NCBI RefSeq assembly: GCF_019645875.1
Contig: NZ_CP081000.1
Location: 1,426,001-1,490,000 of the forward strand
Origin: Mycolicibacterium senegalense
GTDB taxonomy: Bacteria; Actinomycetota; Actinomycetes; Mycobacteriales; Mycobacteriaceae
Length of the DNA: 64,000 bases
Direction: 5' to 3'
Positions 52,477 through 61,915 of the stretch are shown here, one piece after another. The notes under the pieces are model-generated. The model was given only the letters and a program-made list of their open reading frames with translations. It was not told the origin of the DNA and did not search any database. Every line of letters begins with the position of its first letter. Within the stretch, counting starts at the first letter, position 1. The position numbers and the translations under genes were made by a program.

Positions 52477-53781
52477 ATGATCGCCGTGGCCGCATCGAGG
52501 AACGCGGGAGGCCGGATATCGTCCCGGGCACTGCCCGCGAAGGTGCGCGCTATCCACGATCTGTTCATCGAAGGCCAGGTGGATGCGGATTCCCTGGACT
52601 CCACACCGGTACGTCGCATCATCGTCGAGAGCTGGCAGCGCAGCCTGGCCACCGGCGTCGACCCCGACCTGGGCACCCGGGCGGCGGCCGCCGCGGCGGC
52701 GCTGACCGAGCTGCGCAACGCCCATCCGCTGGCTCCCACGCTGCCGCTGATTCGTCGCCTTCTGGTCGATGACGCCGTCGACTCCGGGGTGCTGGTGGCG
52801 ATCACCGCTGCCGACGGCACCCTGCTCTGGGTCGAAGGGGATCCGGGCGTGCGGCGTAAAGCCGAGGCGATGAACTTCGTGCCGGGGTCCGATTGGAGCG
52901 AGCGGACCGCCGGCACGAATGCGCCGGGCACCGCGCTGGCGCTGGATCGCGAACTGCAGATCCTCGGCTCCGAGCACTTCTCCCGCATCGTGCACCCGTG
53001 GAGTTGCACCGCGGTTCCGGTTCACGATCCGGCCACCGGGGCGCTGTTGGGTGCCATCGACCTGACCGGTGGTTCCAAGGTGGCGTCGCCACAGACGTTG
53101 GCGCTGGTCAGGGCCACCGCAGCGGCGGTCGAGAACCAGCTGGCCCTGCTGCGGCTCACCGCGCCCGCCGTCCCCGCCGCAGACGAAGGTGCGCGGCTGA
53201 CGGTGCTGGGCGCCGACCGCCCGCGCTGGCGCGTGCCCGACGCCGCCGGCCGGGCCCAGGACAGTGTGCTGACCGGCCGCCACGCCGACATCCTGGTGTT
53301 GCTGATCCGCCACCCCGAAGGGCTGAGTGCCGATCATCTGGCGATGCTGCTCGACGACAAGGACCTCGACGTGGTGACGGTGCGGGCCGAGGTGTCGCGG
53401 TTGCGCCGGGTCATCGGCAGCACGTACATCGAGTCGCGGCCCTACCGCCTGATGGAGCCGGTCGCCAGCGACATGGGCGACGTGTTCGACGCGCTGCAGG
53501 CCGGCGATGTCGCGGCTGCCCTGGACGCGTATTCGGGGGCGTTGCTACCGCAGTCGGTCTCGCCGGCGATCGCGCGGCTACGCACCGAGCTCAGTGCCAG
53601 CCTGCGTGAAGCGGTACTGGCCGGAGGTGACCTGGCGTTGCTGCGGCGGTGGCTGGCACTGCCCGACGGACGCGACGACCGACAGGGCTGGCGGGTGTTG
53701 CACGACCATGCCCAGGCCGACCCGGTGGCGCGCGCGCAGGCCCGCGGTCACCTTGCCGGAATCGACTCCGAACTGGGTTGA
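52477..53781 (+). CDS. GAF-domain transcriptional regulator (AcoR-like, without sigma-54 domain)
   Basis: A ~434-residue regulator. The N-terminal part (VRRIIVESWQRSLATGVDP) and GAF domain (GVLVAITAADGTLLWVEGDPG, WSERTAGTNAPGTALAL, HPWSCTAVPVHDPATGALLGAIDL) match the sensory half of AcoR-type activators. No AAA+ sigma-54 module follows; instead the C-terminus has a winged-helix-like segment (LVLLIRHPEGLSADHLAMLL, VRAEVSRLRRVIG). Starts at GTG 52441, ATG 52477 or GTG 52486 are possible; GGAGAG at 52471 favours 52486. It immediately precedes the aldehyde dehydrogenase gene and probably activates it in response to an alcohol, diol or aldehyde. Confidence 0.82.
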   Translation: MIAVAASRNAGGRISSRALPAKVRAIHDLFIEGQVDADSLDSTPVRRIIVESWQRSLATGVDPDLGTRAAAAAAALTELRNAHPLAPTLPLIRRLLVDDAVDSGVLVAITAADGTLLWVEGDPGVRRKAEAMNFVPGSDWSERTAGTNAPGTALALDRELQILGSEHFSRIVHPWSCTAVPVHDPATGALLGAIDLTGGSKVASPQTLALVRATAAAVENQLALLRLTAPAVPAADEGARLTVLGADRPRWRVPDAAGRAQDSVLTGRHADILVLLIRHPEGLSADHLAMLLDDKDLDVVTVRAEVSRLRRVIGSTYIESRPYRLMEPVASDMGDVFDALQAGDVAAALDAYSGALLPQSVSPAIARLRTELSASLREAVLAGGDLALLRRWLALPDGRDDRQGWRVLHDHAQADPVARAQARGHLAGIDSELG

Positions 53782-53821
53782 TTTTGTCGGCTCGCCGACG
53801 TGCTGATGCCCGATTCCACGT

Positions 53822-53843
53822 GTGCAACTGTGCTGCAACGTAC
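53822..53843 (+). promoter_or_regulatory. GCAAC direct-repeat operator upstream of the aldehyde dehydrogenase
   Basis: GTGCAACTGTGCTGCAACGT: two GCAAC half-sites 11 bp apart, one helical turn, 57 bp before the aldehyde dehydrogenase ATG. It matches 18 of 22 positions with the site at 56643-56664 upstream of the diol dehydratase operon. Confidence 0.55.
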
Positions 53844-53899
53844 TGCTGACTACCTTTAGTGACGACCGACACATCTGGTGTCCGATGCAGGAGATTGCC

Positions 53900-55423
<1,524 letters not shown>

Positions 55424-55430
55424 TCTCCGT

Positions 55431-55487
55431 CGAACGTTGGCTTGGGTGCGAAAACCCCCGCAAAACTCGCACCCAAGCCAACGTTCG
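55431..55487. repeat. Perfect 21-bp inverted repeat forming a long hairpin
   Basis: The left arm (55431-55451, beginning CGAACGTTGGCTTGGG) is exactly complementary to 55467-55487, with a 15-nt A/C-rich loop. It starts 8 nt after the aldehyde dehydrogenase stop and ends 23 nt before the DUF336 start. It may terminate or process the transcript, or be a mobile palindromic repeat; arm length and absence of a T-tract argue against a simple terminator. Confidence 0.85.
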
Positions 55488-55509
55488 CGGTCCACTTGAA
55501 GGGATACGC

Positions 55510-55908
55510 ATGACGTCTCTGCCGCTGCCGACGGCGCAGAAGGTGATCGACGCCGCCATAGTCAAGGCCGACGAGATCGGCCAGCCGATGAACATCGCCG
55601 TGGTCGACGACGGAGGTCACCTCGTTGCCTTTGTGCGGATGGACGGCGCGATCAAGGCCAGCATCGACATCTCGATCCGCAAGGCCCGCACGGCGGTCAT
55701 GATGAACCTGCCCACCAGCGCGCTGATGGAGGCCTGCCAGCCGGGTGGCGAGCTGTACGGGTTGGAGCAGACCTCGGGCGGCCTCGTGGTGTTCGGCGGC
55801 GGGATTCCGCTGGAAGCCGACGGCGTCGTGATCGGTGCGGTCGGGGTCAGCGCCGGCAGTGTCGAGCAGGACGTGGCGGTAGCGACCGCTGGTGTCGCGG
55901 CCCTGTAG
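55510..55908 (+). CDS. GlcG/HbpS-family (DUF336, PduO C-terminal-like) protein
   Basis: A 132-residue single-domain protein: AQKVIDAAIVKADEIGQPMNIAVVDDGGHLVAFVRMDGA (residues about 9-47), SIDISIRKARTAVMM, and the glycine-rich GGLVVFGGGIPLEADGVVIGAVGVSAGS. The same fold forms the C-terminal domain of PduO and the haem-binding HbpS. In PduO it accompanies the B12 adenosyltransferase domain, so its presence beside a diol dehydratase suggests haem or cobalamin/flavin-related support. No adenosyltransferase domain is attached or nearby. ATG 55510 follows GAAGGGA. Confidence 0.9.
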   Translation: MTSLPLPTAQKVIDAAIVKADEIGQPMNIAVVDDGGHLVAFVRMDGAIKASIDISIRKARTAVMMNLPTSALMEACQPGGELYGLEQTSGGLVVFGGGIPLEADGVVIGAVGVSAGSVEQDVAVATAGVAAL

Positions 55909-55912
55909 GCCG

Positions 55913-56611
55913 TCACGCCAATACGCAGTCACCGCAGTAGCCACCGCCGGGCACCTGATAGAACAGGCAGCAGTTGCGTCGTCGGAACCGTTGTCCCACA
56001 ACCTCTGCGGTGCCGCGCAGCGGTTCGGTGGCGATCAGCGCGGCGACGAGGTCGAGCCCGCGCGCTCGCGCGGCAGGGTAGGACTGGGCCAGCACGGTGA
56101 CCGCACCGTTGGCCGCTGATGCGATGTTTCCCCACATCACCTGGGGCGAAAGGGATTCCGCCCGCCGCAGGGTGTCGTTCAAGAGGCTCAGCACGCTTCC
56201 GATCAGCGAACCGGCGATGACGGCGGCGGCCCGGCGCGGATCTGTCTCGGTGACCGATTCGGCGCCCGCTGTCCCGAGAACGGGGCGGTGGGACGAATCT
56301 GGTTGCCAGAACAGCGAATCCAGGGTCAGCAGCGGGACGGTGCCCAGGCAGGCCGCGGCGCCGACGACGGGAGAGAGCAGTCTGGCGGTGATCGAGAGGT
56401 GCACCGAGGAGGCCGCGGCCTTGACGGGGACCGCTGCTTCGTCGATCCGGAACCCCGCCGCCGTCGCGGCCCGGGTGCGCATCGTGTACTCGTGCACGGC
56501 CGCTTGGTCGCCGCACAGTGTCGCGATCGGTCGCCAGGTGGCGGGATCGGCCGCCGGAAGGGCAAAGAAGTCGCCCAGCGCCGCGATCGGGTCCGATTTT
56601 CCATCGTTCAT
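55913..56611 (-). CDS. FhuF-like (2Fe-2S)-binding protein
   Basis: A 232-residue protein whose C-terminus RRNCCLFYQVPGGGYCGDCVLA carries the four-cysteine CC-x(n)-C-x2-C signature of FhuF-type 2Fe-2S ferric-siderophore reductases. The preceding ~200 residues form the helical FhuF body. It is cytosolic with no signal peptide. Unusually, it is encoded antiparallel between the DUF336 gene and the diol dehydratase operon, sharing the intergenic region that holds a GCAAC operator. Siderophore reduction is the family role; reduction of cobalamin in this context is only a hypothesis. Confidence 0.85.
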   Translation of the reverse strand: MNDGKSDPIAALGDFFALPAADPATWRPIATLCGDQAAVHEYTMRTRAATAAGFRIDEAAVPVKAAASSVHLSITARLLSPVVGAAACLGTVPLLTLDSLFWQPDSSHRPVLGTAGAESVTETDPRRAAAVIAGSLIGSVLSLLNDTLRRAESLSPQVMWGNIASAANGAVTVLAQSYPAARARGLDLVAALIATEPLRGTAEVVGQRFRRRNCCLFYQVPGGGYCGDCVLA

Positions 56612-56642
56612 CGTCGGGCCAGGTTAGCCGCACTGACCTGCG

Positions 56643-56664
56643 GCGCAACGTTGTTGCAACGTGA
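56643..56664 (+). promoter_or_regulatory. GCAAC direct-repeat operator upstream of the diol dehydratase operon
   Basis: GCGCAACGTTGTTGCAACGT: two GCAAC half-sites 11 bp apart and an internal perfect dyad GCAAC-GTT-GTTGC. It lies 73 bp before the small-subunit ATG and 31 bp before the divergent FhuF-like start, and closely matches 53822-53843. Confidence 0.55.
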
Positions 56665-56736
56665 TGCAGCGCACAATTGGCTCGCGTTGTGTGGTACGCC
56701 GGTCGCCGAACCGGCCCGAGTCAGTTGGAGTGGTGA

Positions 56737-57165
56737 ATGACGGAACCGATCCTCGATCCTTCGGTCGATTACCCGCTGAGCATCCATCGCGAGGACCTGC
56801 TGTTCACCCCCAACGGCAAGCCGATCGGCGACATCACGATGGATGCGGTGATGTCTGGCGAGGTGGCCGCGTCGGATCTGCGGATCACCCCGCAGACCTT
56901 GCGCCTGCAGGCCCAGATCGCCGAGAAGGTGGGCCGGCGGCAGCTCGGCTCGAACCTGCGTCGCGCGGCGGAGATGACCGCCATCAGTGACGAGCGGGTG
57001 CTGCAGATCTACAACGCGCTGCGGCCCAACGCCTCCACGAAGGACGAACTCGACGCGATCGCCGACGAGTTGGACACGAAGTACGGAGCGGCGTTGCTGG
57101 CCGGCCTCGTCCGCGAGGCCGCCGACGTCTACGAGCGCCGCGACATTCTGGCCACCAGCGAATAG
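56737..57165 (+). CDS. pduE: B12-dependent diol/glycerol dehydratase, small subunit
   Basis: A 142-residue subunit: DYPLSIHREDLLFTPNGKPIGDI, RITPQTLRLQAQIAEKVGR and LGSNLRRAAEMTAISDERVLQIYNALRP (residues about 63-94) are diagnostic for PduE/DhaE. The gamma subunit completes the alpha2beta2gamma2 dehydratase that converts 1,2-diols or glycerol to aldehydes with adenosylcobalamin. It lacks a long N-terminal extension of the kind that targets PduD/PduE to microcompartments. Gene order here is small-large-medium, unlike the usual pduC-D-E. Confidence 0.94.
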   Translation: MTEPILDPSVDYPLSIHREDLLFTPNGKPIGDITMDAVMSGEVAASDLRITPQTLRLQAQIAEKVGRRQLGSNLRRAAEMTAISDERVLQIYNALRPNASTKDELDAIADELDTKYGAALLAGLVREAADVYERRDILATSE

Positions 57166-57175
57166 GAGCACACCG

Positions 57176-58894
57176 GTGACGGCAGTATCGCCACAACATT
57201 CCGCGGCCGGCCAACGCAGGCAGTCTGAGCGCACCAAGGTGCTCGAGGACCGGCCGGTCAACCTCGACGGCTTCGTCGAGGAATGGCCCGAGGTGGGCAT
57301 GGTCGCGCTTGACAGCGAATTCGATCCCGCGCCCAGTGTGCGTGTCGCCGACGGAGTGATCGTCGAGATGGACGGCCGGGACCGTGCCGACTTCGACTTC
57401 ATCGACCAGTTCATCGCCGACCACGCCATCGACGTGGCGACCACCGAACAGGCCATGGCGATCCCGGCGGTCGAGATCGCCCGGATGTTGGTCGATCCGC
57501 ACGTGACCCGCGACGAGGTGATCGCGGTGACCGGCGGCCTGACGCCGGCCAAGCTGCTCGAGGTCGCCAAGACGATGAACATCGTCGAGATCATGATGGG
57601 GATGCAGAAGATGCGGGCCCGTCGTACGACGGCCAACCAGGCACACTGCACCAGCGCTCGCGACAACCCGTTGCAGGTGGCCTGTGAGGCCGCCGAGGCG
57701 TCACTGCGCGGATTCTCGGAAGTGGAAACGACTTTGGGTGTGGTGCGCTACGCCCCGCTGGTGGCGATGGCACTGCAGATCGGCAGCCAGGTCGGTTGCG
57801 GTGGGCGTCTGACCCAGTGCGCGTTGGAGGAGGCCACCGAACTCGAGCTGGGCATGCGCGGGATCACCGCCTACGCCGAGACCATCTCGGTGTACGGCAC
57901 CGAGTCGGTGTTCGTCGACGGCGATGACACGCCGTGGTCGAAAGCCTTTCTCGCGGCGGCCTATGCGTCGCGGGGGATCAAGATGCGGTTCACCTCCGGC
58001 ACCGGTTCCGAGGTGCAGATGGGCAACGCCGAGGGCCGCTCGATGCTGTACCTGGAGATCCGGTGCATCTTGGTGGCGAAAGGTGCCGGCGTGCAAGGCC
58101 TGCAGAACGGCTCGATCTCGTGCATCGGCGTGCCGGGTGCGGTGCCGGCGGGTATCCGGGCGGTCGCGGCGGAGAACTTGATCGCCTCAGCGGTGGACCT
58201 CGAATGCGCGTCCGGCAATGACCAGTCCTTCTCGCACTCGCCCATGCGGCGGACGGCCCGCTTGTTGCCTCAGATGATGCCCGGCACCGATTTCATCACC
58301 TCCGGATACTCGGCAACACCCAACTACGACAACATGTTCGCCGGGTCCAACGTCGACGCCGAGGACTTCGACGACTTCAACACCATCCAGCGGGACCTGC
58401 AGATCGACGGCGGGTTGCGCCACGTCAACGAGTCCGAGATCCTCGCCGCGCGCAGCCGGGCGGGCAGGGCGCTGCAAGCCGTGTTCGCCTACCTCGATCT
58501 GCCCGCGATCACCGACGCGGAGATCGAGGCCGCGGTGTACGCCCACGGCAGCCGCGAACTGATCCCGCGTGACGTCCTGGAAGACCTCAAAGGCGCACAA
58601 CAGGTGATGGACCGCGGCGTGACCGGTCTGGATCTGGTGAAAGCTCTGGAATCCACGGGCTTCTCCGACATCGCCGAGAATCTGCTGGCCGTGCTGCGCC
58701 AACGGGTTTCCGGTGATCTCCTGCAGACCTCGGCGATCATGACGCGCGAGCTGCAGCCGTTGTCCGCGGTCAACGACCGCAATGACTATGCCGGGCCCGG
58801 CACCGGTTACCGCCCCACGGGCGCGCGCTGGGAGGAGATGAAGCGGCTGCGTCACGTGACCAGCGCCGAAAACCCTGAACTGGAGGTCGAGTGA
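57176..58894 (+). CDS. pduC: B12-dependent diol/glycerol dehydratase, large subunit
   Basis: A 572-residue catalytic subunit. The TIM-barrel active-site blocks are present: ANQAHCTSARDNP (catalytic-region His), CEAAEASLRGFSEVETT, QNGSISCIGVPGAVPAGIRAV (Gln and Asp/Ser region), ASGNDQSFSHSPMRRTARLL, GYSATPNYDNMFAGSN and the C-terminal NDYAGPGTGYRPTGARWEE. It binds the diol, potassium or calcium and the adenosyl radical. GTG 57176 follows TAGGAG at good spacing; it adds a 20-residue N-terminus compared with Klebsiella PduC (~554 residues). Diol versus glycerol preference cannot be read from sequence. Confidence 0.95.
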   Translation: MTAVSPQHSAAGQRRQSERTKVLEDRPVNLDGFVEEWPEVGMVALDSEFDPAPSVRVADGVIVEMDGRDRADFDFIDQFIADHAIDVATTEQAMAIPAVEIARMLVDPHVTRDEVIAVTGGLTPAKLLEVAKTMNIVEIMMGMQKMRARRTTANQAHCTSARDNPLQVACEAAEASLRGFSEVETTLGVVRYAPLVAMALQIGSQVGCGGRLTQCALEEATELELGMRGITAYAETISVYGTESVFVDGDDTPWSKAFLAAAYASRGIKMRFTSGTGSEVQMGNAEGRSMLYLEIRCILVAKGAGVQGLQNGSISCIGVPGAVPAGIRAVAAENLIASAVDLECASGNDQSFSHSPMRRTARLLPQMMPGTDFITSGYSATPNYDNMFAGSNVDAEDFDDFNTIQRDLQIDGGLRHVNESEILAARSRAGRALQAVFAYLDLPAITDAEIEAAVYAHGSRELIPRDVLEDLKGAQQVMDRGVTGLDLVKALESTGFSDIAENLLAVLRQRVSGDLLQTSAIMTRELQPLSAVNDRNDYAGPGTGYRPTGARWEEMKRLRHVTSAENPELEVE

Positions 58895-58895
58895 C

Positions 58896-59492
58896 ATGTC
58901 GGCAGTGACCGGGCAGCGCACCCTGACGTTCACCGGCGAGCGGCCGGCCGAACCGGGGCAGCGCTCCGATGAAGTGGTGCTGGCGATTTCGCCGGCGTTC
59001 GCCGACTTCTTCAGTCAGACCATCGTCGGCCTGTCCCATGCCGAGGTGATCCGCCAGATCCTGGCCGGCATCGAGGAGCAGGAGGTGGCCGCACGATGCA
59101 TCCGGGTCCGCCACAGCAGCGACCTCGCCGTCGTCGCGCATGCGGCGGCCAAGCTGAGCGGGTCGGGTATCGGCATCGGCATCCTGTCTCGCGGCACATC
59201 GATGATTCATCAGCGTGATCTGCCGCGGTTGTCCAGCCTCGAGCTGTTCCCGCAGAGCCCACTGATGACGCTGGAGACGTATCGCCGCATCGGTTCCAAC
59301 GCCGCGCAGTACGCCAAAGGCGAGTCGCCCGAACCGGTTCCGACGCTCAACGATCAGATGGCCCGACCGCGTTGGCAGGCCAAGGCGGCGCTGCTGCACC
59401 TGAAGGAGACCGAGCAGATCCGCAAGCAGGCCCGCCCGGTAGAGGTGACGCCGGAGTTCGCCGAGTTGACTTCCGAGGCCCTGGGTACCTGA
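58896..59492 (+). CDS. pduD: B12-dependent diol/glycerol dehydratase, medium subunit
   Basis: A 198-residue beta subunit: EVVLAISPAFADFF, TIVGLSHAEVIRQILAGIEEQ and GSGIGIGILSRGTSMIHQRDLPRLSSLELFPQSPL (residues about 88-122), the region that binds the cobalamin lower face with the large subunit. It is slightly shorter than enterobacterial PduD (~224), mainly at the N-terminus, where the microcompartment-targeting helix would be. The start lies 1 nt after the large-subunit stop, and its own stop overlaps the next ATG. Confidence 0.94.
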   Translation: MSAVTGQRTLTFTGERPAEPGQRSDEVVLAISPAFADFFSQTIVGLSHAEVIRQILAGIEEQEVAARCIRVRHSSDLAVVAHAAAKLSGSGIGIGILSRGTSMIHQRDLPRLSSLELFPQSPLMTLETYRRIGSNAAQYAKGESPEPVPTLNDQMARPRWQAKAALLHLKETEQIRKQARPVEVTPEFAELTSEALGT

Positions 59493-61351
59493 TGGCACTG
59501 ACCGTTGTCGGTGTCGACATCGGCAACTCGACGACCGAGGCCAGTGCCGCGGTCGTCGCGACTGACGGCTCGGTCAGCTTCCGGGGCGCCGCGCTGACCC
59601 CGACGACCGGAGTCAAGGGCACGCCCCGCAACGTCGACGGCGTGGCCCAGGCGGTGGCTCGTGCGCTGGAGGCGAGCGCAATGGGGTTGGCCGACCTCGA
59701 CGTCGTCTTGCTGAACGAGGCCACGCCGGTGATCAGTGGTATGGCGATGGAAACCATCACCGAAACGATCATCACCGAGTCGACGATGATCGGCCATGAT
59801 CCCCGCACCCCGGGCGGTCGTGGTCTCGGGGTCGGGGTCACCGTCGCATTCCACGCGCTGTCCCAAGTCCGAACCGGGGCCGAGGTGATCGTGGTGGTCC
59901 CCAAGGCGGTGGACTTCGACGACGCTGCCCGCACGATCAATGCGGCCGGTGCACGCGGGATCGATGTGCGCGCGGTGATCCTGGGCAACGACGACGCCGT
60001 GTTGGTGGCCAACCGGCTCGACTCCGTGGTCCCGGTGATCGACGAGGTGTCGCGCATCGATGCGGTGCCGCTGGGCATGCTGGCCGCGGTTGAGGTGGCT
60101 GCGCCTGGCAACTCGATCCGGACCTTGTCCAACGCCTATGGGCTGGCCACGATCTTCGATCTGGATGCGGCGGCCACGAAAGTGATCTCCCCGGTGGCTC
60201 GGGCGCTGACCGGCAACCGCTCGGCGGTCGTGGTGCGCACCCCGGCGGGGGATGTCGCCGATCGCAGTATCCCGGCCGGCTCACTGGAGTTGTCCGGTGC
60301 GCACAAACGCGCGACGGTCGACGTATCGCGTGGTGCGTCGGAGATCATGAGCGCGGTCGAGCGGGTCGCTCCGCTGGCGGATGTGATGGGGGAGTCCGGC
60401 ACCAACACCGGCGGCATGATCGCCAACGTCCGGCGCAGCATGGCCGAACTCTCCGGTCACGCACTTGCCGACGTCTGCATTCAGGATCTGCTGGCGGTGG
60501 ACACCTTTGTGCCCCAAGAGGTTCGCGGCGGGGTTGCCGGTGAGGTGGCTCTGGAGAACGCGGTCGCGCTGGCCGCCATGGTCCGGACCCGGGAAAGCGG
60601 TATGCGTGCGGTGGCCGAAGAGGTGTGCAACCGGTTGCGGGCTGCCGGGGCCCGCGATGTCGAGGTGCGCGTCGGCGGTGTCGAAGCAGAGATGGCCGCG
60701 CTGGGGGCACTGACCACCCCGGGCAGCGACAAGCCGCTCGTGGTGCTCGATCTCGGTGGCGGCTCGACCGATGCCGCACTGATCGAGGTGGACGCCCAGA
60801 TCGCTGCCGTGCACCTGGCCGGGGCTGGCGATCTGGTCACCAAGCTGATCGATGCCGAACTCGGCCTGGACAACCTGGAACTGGCCGAAGACATCAAGCG
60901 ATCACCACTTGGCAAGGCGGAGAGTTTCTTTCACGTTCGGCTGGAGAACGGCACCGTGATGTTCTTCGAGAAGCCGTTGCCTGCCGCGTCGTTCGCGCGG
61001 GTGGTCACGCTGGCCGAGTACGGCATGAATGCGATCCCCACCCGCCATTCCATGGACCGGATCAGATTGGTGCGCCGCGCGGCCAAGGAACGGGTTTTCG
61101 TCGTCAACGCGCTGCGTGCGTTGCGCACTGTCGCCCCCGGCGGCGACCTGCGACAGATCGGGTTCGTGGTGCTGCTGGGCGGCTGCGCGCTCGACTTCGA
61201 GATCCCCGAGCTCATCGCCGATGCCCTGGCCCCGTTCGGAATTGTCTGCGGCACAGGAAATGTGCGTGGGTCTGAAGGTCCGCGGAATGCGGTGGCCACC
61301 GGCTTGGTGGCGTCACACGCTCGGCTGGTCGGAGCGGGTGTCGGTGCGTAG
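59492..61351 (+). CDS. pduG: Diol dehydratase reactivase, large subunit
   Basis: A 619-residue actin/HSP70-like ATPase that exchanges damaged cobalamin from the dehydratase. Domain landmarks: the phosphate-1 loop VVGVDIGNSTTE, LNEATPVISGMAMETITETI, NTGGMIANVRR, phosphate-2/adenosine region VVLDLGGGSTDAALIEV and VVLLGGCALDFEIPELI. Length equals PduG/DdrA (~610). ATG 59492 overlaps the stop of the medium subunit (TGATG). Forms a complex with the small subunit encoded next. Confidence 0.95.
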   Translation: MALTVVGVDIGNSTTEASAAVVATDGSVSFRGAALTPTTGVKGTPRNVDGVAQAVARALEASAMGLADLDVVLLNEATPVISGMAMETITETIITESTMIGHDPRTPGGRGLGVGVTVAFHALSQVRTGAEVIVVVPKAVDFDDAARTINAAGARGIDVRAVILGNDDAVLVANRLDSVVPVIDEVSRIDAVPLGMLAAVEVAAPGNSIRTLSNAYGLATIFDLDAAATKVISPVARALTGNRSAVVVRTPAGDVADRSIPAGSLELSGAHKRATVDVSRGASEIMSAVERVAPLADVMGESGTNTGGMIANVRRSMAELSGHALADVCIQDLLAVDTFVPQEVRGGVAGEVALENAVALAAMVRTRESGMRAVAEEVCNRLRAAGARDVEVRVGGVEAEMAALGALTTPGSDKPLVVLDLGGGSTDAALIEVDAQIAAVHLAGAGDLVTKLIDAELGLDNLELAEDIKRSPLGKAESFFHVRLENGTVMFFEKPLPAASFARVVTLAEYGMNAIPTRHSMDRIRLVRRAAKERVFVVNALRALRTVAPGGDLRQIGFVVLLGGCALDFEIPELIADALAPFGIVCGTGNVRGSEGPRNAVATGLVASHARLVGAGVGA

Positions 61352-61700
61352 TAGTGGTCAACCCGATCGTCCTGCGATCGTGGTGTTGAGTGCGGGCGGC
61401 CGTCAGGTCGAACGCGATGTCCTGGCGGGTATCGAGGAAGAAGGCGTTCCGTACCTGCTGATTGCCAGTGACGCGCAGGTGACGGCAGCGGACCTGGCGC
61501 GTCGCGCGGCGCTCAGGTCGCCGCTGCATGTCGGGGTGGGGATCGGCGCCAGGGGCGATGTGTGCGTGCAGCACTCCAAGTTGTCAGATCCGTTGCCGGA
61601 GTTGTCTTCCGGGCGCGACACGGGCGCTGTGTCGAGCCGCGAACTCGGCCACAACGCCGCCCGGATCGTGGTCGGTCTGCCACTGAAACCCGACGATTGA
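61344..61700 (+). CDS. pduH: Diol dehydratase reactivase, small subunit
   Basis: A 118-residue PduH/DdrB protein: PAIVVLSAGGRQVERDVLAGIEEEGVPYLL, HVGVGIGARGDVCVQHSKL and RELGHNAARIVVGLPL, structurally similar to the dehydratase beta subunit. It swaps places with that subunit during reactivation. GTG 61344 has GGAG nine nucleotides upstream and overlaps the pduG stop; GTG 61338 is an alternative. It is the last gene of the dehydratase operon. Confidence 0.9.
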   Translation: MRSSGQPDRPAIVVLSAGGRQVERDVLAGIEEEGVPYLLIASDAQVTAADLARRAALRSPLHVGVGIGARGDVCVQHSKLSDPLPELSSGRDTGAVSSRELGHNAARIVVGLPLKPDD

Positions 61701-61761
61701 GAACCAAATCGGTCGTTGGGGTAGACACCGCCGCGTAGTGGGGCAATAATCTTCGATTAAA

Positions 61762-61898
61762 GGTTGAGTTTCATACCTTTGAATAGGTCAACCAGCCGGA
61801 TATCCGGCGTCGGTCCGGCGGTGTTGCCGGCGTAAAGGTTGGGTCACGGCGTACAGACCGTCAACAGCTGGCGGCGTCACATACGAGACAACCGTTGT
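61762..61898 (+). promoter_or_regulatory. Inverted repeats in the eat-eutB upstream region
   Basis: The 215-nt gap after pduH holds GGTTGA (61762-61767)/TCAACC (61788-61793), a perfect GCCGGATATCCGGC palindrome (61795-61808), a direct repeat AAAGGTTGRG (about 61760 and 61832), and ACAACCGTTGT (61888-61898), which resembles the CAACGTTG core of the operator at 56643. Control of eat-eutB is likely here. No cobalamin riboswitch was recognised. Confidence 0.4.
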
Positions 61899-61915
61899 AA
61901 ACAAAGGAGTTTGAC

